Shown piece after piece: positions 1 through 6,493 of a DNA stretch of 6,877 nt (its first letter is position 1; every line of letters begins with the position of its first letter). The DNA lies in contig CALDHV010000196.1 in assembly GCA_937902305.1 (NCBI GenBank), positions 1-6,877 of the forward strand. Reading direction: 5' to 3'. Origin of the DNA: an uncultured Clostridia bacterium (GTDB taxonomy: Bacteria > Bacillota > Clostridia > Oscillospirales > Acutalibacteraceae). The notes beneath the pieces are model-generated. The model did no database searches, had not been told where the DNA came from, and worked only from the letters and a program-made list of their open reading frames with translations. A program made the position numbers and the translations under genes.

Positions 1-1161
1 GGGGGAGACGATCTTGCCGGACAGCAGGCAAGGTATATACCCCATCTGACGGGCGGCGGGGGTTTCCTCCACCGCGGCGATCTGCTGCGTCAGCGCCCGG
101 CGGGCGGCTTCCAGCTCGTCATCGGTGAAGTCACCGTGACGTACCGCGTCAAGTTGTTTGAGGATCTCCACCTTAGTTTTCTGCGCATTGGCGGCTTCCA
201 CACCGCTGGAAATGAGCAGGATGCCGCGCATACGGTCGTAGGTCGAGGAGCAATAGTAGCACAGACTTTGCTCCTCGCGGACGTGCCGGAACAGCAGGGA
301 GGTCGGACATCCGCCGAGCAGGGAATTCATCAGCCGTGCCGCATATACTTTTTCATCCGGCTCGGTCACGGGGATACGGCATCCCAGCACAAGCTTTGCT
401 TGCTGTAGCTCCATATATTCGGTGCGCTCGGTCGTTTTGAGCGTGAAGCTGGTATCTGCGATTGTCGTGGCGACCTGCCGTTCGGGCAGTTGCGCCATAC
501 GCCGCTCGATTTCGGCAATGAGCGCTTCGGTATCGCCCGCTCCCTGGTAGATCCAATGGATGCGGGCGGTCGCTAACATCTCCTTCCACGCGGCAGTCAC
601 CTTTTCGGCGGTCAGCGCGCGGACGGTTTCAACCGTACCGTTCGGGTCGGCGCTGAACGGATGATCCGGGCAGAGGAGCTTGACGCACTGCTCGAGGGCG
701 TATAGGCGTTTGTTGTTGATCTTGCCCTCCAGATATTCGATTTGACAGCGTTGCTCAAGCCGGAAATCCGCCTCGCGGAAAATGCCGTTTTCCAGCATCG
801 GGTCAAATACCATATCCAACAGTATATCGGTGCAAGCTTGCGTCAGTTCCTCGTGTCCCAGGGTATAGCGCGACTGGAGAAAGCTGACGGAGAACGGCAG
901 TACCTGCCAGCCGCCTACCATCGCGGAGTGGGCGGATATATCGGCTCCGTATAGGCGGTCGAGCGCCCGGCTCATCGACAGACGGTCGGGATATTTGCGA
1001 CAGCAACGGGACAGCAATCCCAGCAAAATCGCATATTGCGCGGCGTTTTCCTGCCGTAGCGGGAGCGCAAATACAGCGGTCAGCCGGGCGGTACGAAAGT
1101 CGTCCTGCGGTAAAACCAGCAGATCTGACTGATATTTCATCGGGATAACGGTGTTTTGCAT
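1..1161 (-). CDS. yfmF: YfmF-like M16 family (insulinase/pitrilysin-fold) protein, inactive-type subunit, 3' end cut by window edge
   Basis: The frame is open from the ATG at 1161 to the left edge: 387 residues, C-terminus missing (YfmF proteins are usually about 420-430 aa, so only a few dozen are lost). The family signature is the second M16 domain stretch at residues 276-322, with key strings RLMNSLLGG, TSLLF, VREEQSLCYY and GILLISSGVE; the N-terminal domain has the LDRLYGA string (68-73). The zinc-binding HxxEH motif of active M16 peptidases is absent; the equivalent region near residue 50 reads LLSRCCRKYP. This fits YfmF, the non-catalytic partner of the HxxEH-bearing YfmH, with which it probably forms a cytoplasmic heterodimer; in Bacillus the pair is linked to maturation of modified elongation factor P. 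No signal peptide is visible. The start is supported by AAGGAGG at 1170-1176, 8 nt upstream. It lies 21 nt after mtnN on the same strand, so it is probably co-transcribed. A yfmH gene would be expected beyond the left edge, but that is not visible. Confidence 0.87.
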   Translation of the reverse strand, partial: MQNTVIPMKYQSDLLVLPQDDFRTARLTAVFALPLRQENAAQYAILLGLLSRCCRKYPDRLSMSRALDRLYGADISAHSAMVGGWQVLPFSVSFLQSRYTLGHEELTQACTDILLDMVFDPMLENGIFREADFRLEQRCQIEYLEGKINNKRLYALEQCVKLLCPDHPFSADPNGTVETVRALTAEKVTAAWKEMLATARIHWIYQGAGDTEALIAEIERRMAQLPERQVATTIADTSFTLKTTERTEYMELQQAKLVLGCRIPVTEPDEKVYAARLMNSLLGGCPTSLLFRHVREEQSLCYYCSSTYDRMRGILLISSGVEAANAQKTKVEILKQLDAVRHGDFTDDELEAARRALTQQIAAVEETPAARQMGYIPCLLSGKIVSP

Positions 1162-1182
1162 AGATGGTACCTCCTTGTCGGG

Positions 1183-1908
1183 TTATAGCTCGTGCTTTTC
1201 GGCACATCGGATGATGGCGGGTATCAGGTCGCCGACCAGGCGACCGCAATACGCCTCCAAGTCGAGGAAGGACAGATTTGCCTGATGCTCGGCAAGGTCG
1301 GAAACGACTCGCAGGATGAGGCAGGGCATACGGTTGTCCCGCGCCACCTGCGCGATCGCCGCACCCTCCATTTCGGTGGCAATGGGAGAAAAGTGGTGCA
1401 CAATATGCTCCTTGCGCTCGGTGCTGTCCACAAAGACATCGCCGGAGGCGATGATGCCGGTCAGCGTGTTGTTGCCCTCCGGCAGAAATTGCATTGCGAC
1501 CTCACGTGCCGCGGCGAGCAGTCCCTCATTGATGGGGAAGACGGTCGGCTTTTGGTCATCCGGGCCGTCCATATAGCCGAGCGCGTGCCCGAACGGGGTC
1601 AGGTCAAAATCGTGCTGTACCGCGCCGGTGCTGACGACGAGGTCTTTCACCTGTAAACGTGGGTCAAGTCCGCCCGCCATACCGGTATTGATGATGGCGT
1701 CGATGGGAAAATGGTCGATTAGCAGTTGCACTGTGGTGGCGGCGGCGACTTTGCCGATGCCGCTTTTGACCACAACGACATTATGTTCGTCCAGCTTTCC
1801 AGTATAGAATTGCCGGCGGGCGATCTCTTTCACATCCATTTCGGTCATGCGGCTGATGACGGTATCTACCTCAATATCCATCGCGCCGACGATGCCGTAA
1901 GTGCGCAT
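1183..1908 (-). CDS. mtnN: 5'-methylthioadenosine/S-adenosylhomocysteine nucleosidase (MTAN)
   Basis: Cytoplasmic enzyme that hydrolyses the N-glycosidic bond of methylthioadenosine and S-adenosylhomocysteine, releasing adenine plus methylthioribose or S-ribosylhomocysteine. It removes inhibitory by-products of polyamine synthesis and methylation, and feeds methionine salvage and, where LuxS is present, AI-2 production. The 241-aa length is normal for the family. The PNP/UDP phosphorylase-type fold is evident along its length: GIVGAM at 5-10 followed by Glu13 (equivalent of E. coli Glu12), KSGIGKVAAA (48-57), INTGMAGGL (73-81), ASGDVFV (154-160), TEMEGAAIA (178-186) with catalytic Glu181 (E. 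coli Glu174), and VVSDLAEHQANLSF (201-214) with Asp204 (E. coli Asp197). All three key acidic residues are present, so it should be active. The start is set by GGAGGAA at 1914-1920, 5 nt upstream of the ATG. It is first gene of a leftward unit with yfmF and diverges from the WYL regulator. Confidence 0.96.
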   Translation of the reverse strand: MRTYGIVGAMDIEVDTVISRMTEMDVKEIARRQFYTGKLDEHNVVVVKSGIGKVAAATTVQLLIDHFPIDAIINTGMAGGLDPRLQVKDLVVSTGAVQHDFDLTPFGHALGYMDGPDDQKPTVFPINEGLLAAAREVAMQFLPEGNNTLTGIIASGDVFVDSTERKEHIVHHFSPIATEMEGAAIAQVARDNRMPCLILRVVSDLAEHQANLSFLDLEAYCGRLVGDLIPAIIRCAEKHEL

Positions 1909-1938
1909 TACTATTCCTCCACCATAAAGATTTCCCTT

Positions 1939-1967
1939 ATTTTAGCATAATATTCCAAGCCGTGCAA
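1939..1967 (-). promoter_or_regulatory. Predicted extended -10 promoter for mtnN-yfmF
   Basis: Read on the minus strand, TTGCAC (1962-1967) as -35 is followed after exactly 17 nt by TAAAAT (1939-1944) as -10, with a TG motif one base upstream (TGCTAAAAT, extended -10). The -10 matches the sigma-A consensus at 5 of 6 positions; the -35 matches only TTG, and the extended -10 may compensate. Transcription would start near 1932, giving a short leader of about 24 nt that carries the mtnN ribosome binding site. This comes from pattern matching only. Confidence 0.65.
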
Positions 1968-1972
1968 CGATT

Positions 1973-1989
1973 TTCTTTATAAAAAAGAA
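1973..1989. repeat. Short AT-rich dyad (TTCTTT / AAAGAA) in the divergent control region
   Basis: Six-base perfect inverted arms TTCTTT (1973-1978) and AAAGAA (1984-1989) flank ATAAA. It sits just upstream of the predicted mtnN -35 box and next to a second dyad. It could be an operator, or an A/T-tract UP element serving one or both promoters; in such AT-rich DNA a chance dyad of this size is also quite possible. Confidence 0.3.
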
Positions 1990-1990
1990 T

Positions 1991-2006
1991 AAAACCGCAT
2001 GGTTTT
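1991..2006. repeat. Inverted repeat AAAACC-GCAT-GGTTTT, candidate operator
   Basis: Perfect 6-base arms AAAACC and GGTTTT are separated by GCAT, ending 5 nt upstream of the -35 box of the rightward promoter. The position suits a transcription-factor site acting on the rightward promoter, and the autogenous WYL regulator encoded just downstream is the obvious candidate. The following run of T is short and the stem is only 6 bp with two GC pairs, so it is a poor intrinsic terminator. Operator function is inference. Confidence 0.4.
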
Positions 2007-2011
2007 TCCTC

Positions 2012-2040
2012 TTGCGGCAGAAAAAGATGTATGATATAAT
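2012..2040 (+). promoter_or_regulatory. Predicted extended -10 promoter for the WYL regulator operon
   Basis: TTGCGG (2012-2017) lies 17 nt before a perfect TATAAT (2035-2040), and TG at 2032-2033 makes an extended -10 (TGATATAAT). The -35 matches TTG only. Expected start of transcription is near 2047, giving a leader of about 24 nt before the GTG at 2071, too short for a riboswitch. I see no other convincing promoter further into the rightward gene series, so this one may drive all five genes. Confidence 0.75.
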
Positions 2041-2056
2041 AGATAAAACATAGTTC

Positions 2057-2064
2057 GGAGGTGA
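2057..2064 (+). promoter_or_regulatory. Ribosome binding site fixing the GTG start of the WYL regulator
   Basis: GGAGGTGA is a near-complete anti-16S match, 6 nt before the GTG at 2071. It justifies the non-ATG start: the first in-frame ATG is far inside, at residue 126, after the DNA-binding domain. Confidence 0.85.
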
Positions 2065-2070
2065 AAATCT

Positions 2071-3060
2071 GTGCCGAAGGGTGCCGGGAATAAGCAACGC
2101 TTATTGGTGCTTCTGGATATTCTGTTGAAAGATTCGGATGAAGAGCATCCGCTGTCACTGGAGGAGCTTCGCGTGCGTCTGTTGGAACGTGGTGTGGAGG
2201 CAGAGCGTAAGACGTTGTATGACGATTTTGACCAGTTGTCTGCGCTCGGCTACGATGTGCAGACCACGCGTGACCGCACCGTGCGATATTTCATCGGACA
2301 GCGGGATTTTGACCTGCCGGAGCTTCGCCTGCTGGTAGATGCGGTGCAGTCCTCCCGTTTTTTGACGGACAAAAAGAGCCGCCGTTTGACCGAAAAGCTG
2401 GTGCGTCTGGCAAGTCGCCATCAGGCGGGCGAATTGCGGCGGCAGATGGTCGTCACCGGCAGGATCAAGACAATGAACGAAAGCATCTATTACACCGTTG
2501 ATACCCTGCAAGCGGCGCTCAATCAAAACCGACAGGTGACCTTCAAGTATTTCGACTGGGATATAAACAAGGAAAAGCGTTTGCGCAACGACGGCGCAAA
2601 ATACTCCGTCAGCCCGTGGGCGCTACTGTGGGATGATGAAAACTATTACTTGATCGCCTATACGCAGGAGGGTAGCTTTCGTCACTATCGCGTTGACCGT
2701 ATGATGAGTGTTTCCGTGACCGATGACAAGCGCCTCGGAGAAGCGGAGTTCCGTCGGCAGGATATGGAGCAATTCTCCCGCCGCACCTTTGCCATGTACG
2801 GCGGCGCGACGCGGTATGTCACGCTGTATTGTGCCGAGCCGGACTGGATGGTGAATGTTGTGCTTGACCGCTTCGGTATGGATGTTATGCTCCATCCGGA
2901 TGGCGAGGGCTTCCGGGTCACGGTGCCGGCGGAGATCAGCCCGCTCTTTTTCGCGTGGATTGCACGGTTTGAGGGCAAAATGACCGTTGTCGAGCCGGAT
3001 GATGTGGCGGCGGAGTATCGGGCGTATCTGAAAATACTGTTGCGTTCGGCGCGGGGATGA
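2071..3060 (+). CDS. WYL-domain transcriptional regulator (N-terminal winged HTH)
   Basis: A 329-aa one-component regulator, the usual length for the family. Residues 8-75 form an HTH_11/DeoR-like winged helix-turn-helix, with LSLEELRVRLLERG then a recognition helix around RKTLYDDFDQLSALGYDV. Residues about 138-215 form the WYL domain, an SH3-like fold known to bind nucleic acid or nucleotide-type ligands: VTFKYFDW (156-163), YSVSPWALLW (178-187), then YYLIAY (192-197) where most relatives read WYL, and HYRVDRM (205-211), whose arginines match the conserved ligand-binding pattern. Residues about 245-325 resemble the C-terminal WCX extension. Translation starts at GTG. The stop overlaps an in-frame ATG of the lipoprotein gene, whose better start is 21 nt downstream, so transcription is almost certainly shared. 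It probably regulates its own divergent promoter region, but the ligand and targets cannot be read from the sequence. Confidence 0.92.
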   Translation: MPKGAGNKQRLLVLLDILLKDSDEEHPLSLEELRVRLLERGVEAERKTLYDDFDQLSALGYDVQTTRDRTVRYFIGQRDFDLPELRLLVDAVQSSRFLTDKKSRRLTEKLVRLASRHQAGELRRQMVVTGRIKTMNESIYYTVDTLQAALNQNRQVTFKYFDWDINKEKRLRNDGAKYSVSPWALLWDDENYYLIAYTQEGSFRHYRVDRMMSVSVTDDKRLGEAEFRRQDMEQFSRRTFAMYGGATRYVTLYCAEPDWMVNVVLDRFGMDVMLHPDGEGFRVTVPAEISPLFFAWIARFEGKMTVVEPDDVAAEYRAYLKILLRSARG

Positions 3061-3065
3061 GAAAC

Positions 3066-3071
3066 GGAGGG
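3066..3071 (+). promoter_or_regulatory. Ribosome binding site choosing the lipoprotein start at 3081
   Basis: GGAGGG lies 9 nt before the ATG at 3081. The alternative in-frame ATG at 3057, overlapping the WYL stop codon, has only a weak GGGG run right next to it and would add eight residues ahead of a well-formed signal peptide. The 3081 start is therefore preferred. Confidence 0.75.
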
Positions 3072-3080
3072 AAAGCAAAA

Positions 3081-4397
3081 ATGCGCAGATGCGGTATAGC
3101 GGCGCTCTTGCTGTCGCTGGTTGTCTTGCTGTCCGGGTGCAGTCTCGATGTGGAGTCTTATTTGCGCCCGCCCATCGCAGAGGGTGAACAGCAGTCGATC
3201 CACGCCGCGCTTGACCGCTATCTCGGCAATGCCCGCTACGTTTTGCAGTATCCCTCGGACGGCGCGTACACCTCGGCTTTTGTCGTTTGCGACGCCAACG
3301 GTAATCCGACCGACAGCGCGTCGGCGGAATCGGCGGTCGTGTTTTACACGCTTTCTTCTGCGCCGGATAATCCCCACATTCATTTGCTGTTCCGGCGGGA
3401 CGGTGTATGGGAGAGCATCGGCGATCTGGACGGCTTTGGCAATGCCATCCTGCAAATTGCCTTTGGCGATCTCGACGGAGACGGAATAATGGAGGTCATC
3501 ACCGGCTGGAATGCTTATAGCGGCTATGCGCATCATCTGGTCGTATTATCCGCCAAGGGCGGATTGTCGGTCATTTCCGATACATTCCAGTATACCCGTT
3601 TCTTTGTCGGGAATATGATGACCGACGGACGGGATGATGTTGTGCTGGTACAGATCGGCGGCGCCGATGATGTCACCGCGACGCTGATCGCGCTGGACGG
3701 CAATGATTTGGTGGCGGTCGATACGGTGGAGTTGGACGGGAGTATCCGCCAGTTCGGCTCCGCTTCGCTCGGAAAGATCAAAACCGGTGTCCCCGGTATG
3801 TTTATTGAGGCGATCAAAAGCACCGGCGTCCAGGTGACGGAGCTGGTCTATTTCGATCGGGACGGCTTGCACGCGCCGTTCCACGAGACGGGCAATATCA
3901 TCGTCGATCAGACGGCGCGTCTTTGCCCGTTGGATGCGCGGGATATTGACGGGGACGGCTATGTAGAGATCCCGACCGCCGAGCCGCTGAATGAGTATTC
4001 CGCATCCGCCGATACGCCCACCTCCGGCTGGCTGACAGTATGGCGGCGGTGGAATGTTGCGACCGGCCACTTTGCGCAGACGATCTATACCGTTGTCAAT
4101 CCCGTTGAGGGGCTGTATGTTGAGTTGGGCATCACGGATGCTTCCCGGCTGACCGGGGACTATAATGAATCGCTTCATTTGTGGACGTTATACGATACGG
4201 ACGGTTATCAGCCGATACTGCGCTTGCGTACGGGCGAGATACCGGCGGGCGAGCAGGATAGCTATGTGTTGCTTTTGTCGGCGCAGGATGGCTTGCCTCC
4301 CTGCTACGGCTTTATCGATGGCGTGCGGATGAATGAGGCGGATATGCGGGAATGTGTGCATCGTTTTGTAACAAGGGAGGACGGTCGCTTATGGTAA
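3081..4397 (+). CDS. Surface lipoprotein with FG-GAP/VCBS-like calcium-binding repeats
   Basis: From the ATG at 3081 the protein is 438 aa. It opens with a lipoprotein signal peptide: MRRCG, a hydrophobic core at 7-17, and lipobox LSGC, giving a lipidated Cys20 and anchoring to the outer face of the membrane. Two clear DxDGDG calcium-loop motifs are present, FGDLDGDGIMEV (128-139) and ARDIDGDGYVEI (286-297). Weaker related segments are IGDLDGFGNAIL (113-124), VGNMMTDGRDDVVLV (176-190) and ASLGKIKTGVPGMFI (228-242). From the first clear motif they recur about every 50 residues, as expected for blades of a beta-propeller of the FG-GAP/VCBS type. No enzyme motif is visible. It lies between a WYL regulator and a two-component system; its last 7 nt overlap the response regulator gene. 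A role as sensor or accessory for the kinase, or in binding envelope polymer, is inference. Function unknown; the lipoprotein call is firm, the propeller call moderate. Confidence 0.85.
   Translation: MRRCGIAALLLSLVVLLSGCSLDVESYLRPPIAEGEQQSIHAALDRYLGNARYVLQYPSDGAYTSAFVVCDANGNPTDSASAESAVVFYTLSSAPDNPHIHLLFRRDGVWESIGDLDGFGNAILQIAFGDLDGDGIMEVITGWNAYSGYAHHLVVLSAKGGLSVISDTFQYTRFFVGNMMTDGRDDVVLVQIGGADDVTATLIALDGNDLVAVDTVELDGSIRQFGSASLGKIKTGVPGMFIEAIKSTGVQVTELVYFDRDGLHAPFHETGNIIVDQTARLCPLDARDIDGDGYVEIPTAEPLNEYSASADTPTSGWLTVWRRWNVATGHFAQTIYTVVNPVEGLYVELGITDASRLTGDYNESLHLWTLYDTDGYQPILRLRTGEIPAGEQDSYVLLLSAQDGLPPCYGFIDGVRMNEADMRECVHRFVTREDGRLW
4374..4380 (+). promoter_or_regulatory. Ribosome binding site choosing the response regulator start at 4391
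   Basis: AGGGAGG lies 10 nt before the ATG at 4391, inside the end of the lipoprotein gene. It decides against the upstream in-frame ATG at 4352, which would add 13 residues ahead of the receiver-domain strand VTVLICEDE. Confidence 0.8.
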
Positions 4398-5062
4398 CTG
4401 TTTTGATCTGCGAGGATGAGAGCGCTATCCGTTCCTTTATGGTCATCAATTTGCGCCGCGCCGGGTATGATGTGATCGAGGCGGCATCCGGCGAGGAGGC
4501 GGTGCGTCTGTGCCGCGAGCATACGCCGGATATTGCACTGCTGGATGTGATGCTTCCCGGCATCGATGGCTTTGAGGTGTGCCGCGTTTTGCGGCAGGAG
4601 TATCCCGGATTGGGTATCATAATGCTGACCGCGCGGGGGCAGGAGGAGGAAAAGATCTTCGGACTGAAAAACGGCGCGGACGATTATGTGACCAAGCCGT
4701 TCAGCCCTGCCGAGCTACTGGCACGTTTGGAGGCGCTTTGCCGCCGACTGGATACCGTCGGCACGGGCGACCTCGTTTCGGGGAAATATACCCTGCAATT
4801 CCGCCGCCATCGGTTGCTTATCGACGGCGAGCCGGTGGAGCTGACGCAGGTCGAATACCGCATTTTGGAATATTTTTTCCTGCATCCGGGACGTCCGTTG
4901 AGCCGGGATGACATCCTGCGCGCGGTGTGGGGCGAGGAATACAGCGGCGTGGACAAGGTGGTGGATGTCAACATCCGCCGTCTGCGGTGCAAGGTGGAAA
5001 GCGGCGACGAGCCGACCCATATCAAGACGGTCTGGGGGCATGGATACCAATGGGACGCGTAA
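4391..5062 (+). CDS. OmpR/PhoB-family response regulator
   Basis: A 223-aa DNA-binding response regulator, standard length. The receiver domain (2-118) has the acidic pair Glu8-Asp9, phospho-acceptor Asp52 in ALLDVMLPGIDG, switch Thr80 in MLTARG, Tyr99 and Lys102 in DDYVTKPFSPAELLARL. The C-terminal winged helix (about 128-222) has the OmpR-type signature: LTQVEYRILEYFFLHPGR, SRDDILRAVWG, a recognition-helix region VVDVNIRRLRCKVE and the closing IKTVWGHGYQW hairpin. All phosphotransfer residues are intact. The gene overlaps the lipoprotein by 7 nt and the kinase by 13 nt, so the kinase is its cognate partner and translation is probably coupled. The exact subgroup (PhoP, WalR, VanR-like) cannot be set by eye, and the target genes are unknown. 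Confidence 0.97.
   Translation: MVTVLICEDESAIRSFMVINLRRAGYDVIEAASGEEAVRLCREHTPDIALLDVMLPGIDGFEVCRVLRQEYPGLGIIMLTARGQEEEKIFGLKNGADDYVTKPFSPAELLARLEALCRRLDTVGTGDLVSGKYTLQFRRHRLLIDGEPVELTQVEYRILEYFFLHPGRPLSRDDILRAVWGEEYSGVDKVVDVNIRRLRCKVESGDEPTHIKTVWGHGYQWDA
5034..5038 (+). promoter_or_regulatory. Weak ribosome binding site for the histidine kinase
   Basis: A GGGGG run lies 11 nt before the ATG at 5050, within the codons of the conserved TVWGHGYQW end of the response regulator. It is poorer than the other sites in the window, so kinase translation may depend on ribosomes finishing the response regulator, which would keep the kinase at a lower level than its partner. Confidence 0.45.
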
Positions 5063-6474
5063 AAAGGCGCAAGGGGCTTGCTCGACGCTGGCTGACCCAC
5101 GCCTTCTTTTGGTTTGTGCTGGCGCTTGCTGTGCTGGAGATCTTGTTTTGCGTGCTGACGCGGGTTTTCTACTACCAAAGTGTGCAGGACGCTCTGGAGG
5201 GACGGGCACAGCTATATAACCGCACACTGGAAATGGCCTCGGTGGACAGCGGACAATCGTGGGCGGCGCGTAGCCGGGAATTGATCGACTACTTTACCGA
5301 TAAGGATAAAATGGAATTGCAGGTTTTGGACGAAAACGGCACTGTCTTATTGTCCTCGACCGGATTTGTTCCGAGCAGCGAGAATGAGCGCGAGGATTTC
5401 GACCGGGCGATGACCGCAGAGGACGGCAAATACATTTGCCGCGGACGCACCGGCACGGGGGAAAGGATCATGGCGATGACCGTGATCGAATTAAACCGCG
5501 ACGATATGGCCGCCGGTGCGTTACGCTATGTCGTTTCTCTTGCCATGGTAGACCGTCAGATCTTGTGGCTTGATCTGTCTATTTTGCTGGTGATGGTGGT
5601 CATCCTGCTGTTCGTATCGGCATCGGGGCTGTATTTTATCCGCACCATCGTCAGCCCGGTTGCGGCGATCGGCGCCAATGCGCGGCGTATCGCCTCCGGC
5701 GAATACGACGTATCTCTGCAAAAACGCTATGATGACGAGATTGGCGATCTGTGCGATACCGTCAACTATATGGCGGGGGAGATCCGCGCGGCGGAGCAGG
5801 CGAAAAACGAGTTTATTTCTTCTGTTTCGCACGAGCTGCGCACCCCGCTGACCGCCATCAAAGGCTGGAGCGAAACCTTGCAGGAGGATGCGAGCGACCC
5901 CGTTCTGACCGAGCAGGGGCTTGCGGTCATCGGTTTGGAGGCGGAGCGGCTGTCGGGGCTGGTGGAGGAGCTACTCGACTTTTCCCGTATGGAAAGCGGT
6001 CATTTGCGTCTACGGCAGGAGCCGGTCGATCCGGCGGTCGTGCTGGGGGAGGCGGGGTTCCTCTACCGGGACAAAGCGACCAAGGCGGGCTTGCGTTTTG
6101 TAACGCATATTCCGGACAGCTTGCCTATCCTCATCGGAGATGCCGACCGGATCAAGCAGGTGTTTCTCAATTTGCTGGATAACGCGGTCAAATATTGCCG
6201 TCCGAACGGTACGATAGAACTGGAGGCAAGCGCCAATGCCGACGGCTCCCGCATCGTGTTGCGGGATGACGGCATCGGCATAGCGGCGGAGCATTTGTCG
6301 CATATCACCGAGAAGTTTTATAAAGCGTCGGTTACCGCTCCCGGCTCCGGTATCGGGCTTGCATTGGTGGAGGGTATTTTACAGCTTCACGGCGGCAGAC
6401 TGACAATCAACAGCGAACAAAATGTCGGTACGACGGTCACGGTGGATCTGCCGCGAGCTTCGACCGGGCGATAA
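5050..6474 (+). CDS. Membrane sensor histidine kinase with HAMP domain
   Basis: From the ATG at 5050 the protein is 474 aa. Layout: a basic N-terminus (KRRK), TM1 about 18-39, an extracytoplasmic domain of about 130 residues (41-172; LQVLDENGTVLLSS suggests a PAS/Cache-like sensor fold), TM2 about 173-197, HAMP about 198-250, and HisKA with phospho-acceptor His261 in SSVSHELRTPLTAIKGW. The ATPase domain has the N box NLLDNAVKY (374-382), G1 DDGIGI (406-411), F box EKFYKA (421-426) and G2 GSGIGLALV (432-440). All catalytic motifs are intact; the ATP lid between F box and G2 is short. It autophosphorylates on histidine and passes phosphate to the preceding response regulator. The open frame extends upstream to 4927, but that part is a shadow of the regulator gene; 5050 is the first start giving a normal N-terminus. 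The signal is unknown; the neighbouring lipoprotein is a candidate partner. Confidence 0.95.
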   Translation: MGRVKRRKGLARRWLTHAFFWFVLALAVLEILFCVLTRVFYYQSVQDALEGRAQLYNRTLEMASVDSGQSWAARSRELIDYFTDKDKMELQVLDENGTVLLSSTGFVPSSENEREDFDRAMTAEDGKYICRGRTGTGERIMAMTVIELNRDDMAAGALRYVVSLAMVDRQILWLDLSILLVMVVILLFVSASGLYFIRTIVSPVAAIGANARRIASGEYDVSLQKRYDDEIGDLCDTVNYMAGEIRAAEQAKNEFISSVSHELRTPLTAIKGWSETLQEDASDPVLTEQGLAVIGLEAERLSGLVEELLDFSRMESGHLRLRQEPVDPAVVLGEAGFLYRDKATKAGLRFVTHIPDSLPILIGDADRIKQVFLNLLDNAVKYCRPNGTIELEASANADGSRIVLRDDGIGIAAEHLSHITEKFYKASVTAPGSGIGLALVEGILQLHGGRLTINSEQNVGTTVTVDLPRASTGR

Positions 6475-6493
6475 TATAGAAAGGAACTGTACT

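Noticed and set aside
803..1249. A 148-codon minus-strand open frame across the mtnN-yfmF junction
   Set aside because: It is out of frame with both real genes and overlaps them entirely; the yfmF frame beside it carries the conserved M16 motifs.
1192..1656. A 154-codon plus-strand open frame opposite mtnN
   Set aside because: It is antisense to a gene with complete catalytic motifs and has no recognisable domain or matching promoter.
1991..2010. Intrinsic terminator reading rightward (AAAACC-GCAT-GGTTTTT)
   Set aside because: The stem is short and AT-rich, and no gene upstream on the plus strand needs terminating; an operator is a better reading.
2041..2070. Riboswitch or attenuator in the leader of the rightward operon
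   Set aside because: The predicted leader is only about 24 nt, too short for a structured element.
3057..3080. Lipoprotein start at the ATG overlapping the WYL stop codon
   Set aside because: It is a plausible coupled start, but 3081 has a much better ribosome binding site and gives a textbook lipoprotein signal peptide.
2685..3536. A 283-codon open frame on the minus strand across the WYL and lipoprotein genes
   Set aside because: It lies opposite two well-supported genes, spans their junction, shows no recognisable motif, and is expected by chance in GC-rich coding DNA.
3546..4178. A 210-codon minus-strand open frame inside the lipoprotein gene
   Set aside because: It is a shadow of the lipoprotein reading frame, with no family motif; its Arg/Ile/Gln-rich composition is typical of an antisense shadow.
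4927..5049. N-terminal extension of the histidine kinase from an ATG at 4927
   Set aside because: It would overlap the DNA-binding domain of the response regulator by well over 100 nt and encodes a Gly/Arg/Gln-rich stretch unlike any kinase N-terminus.
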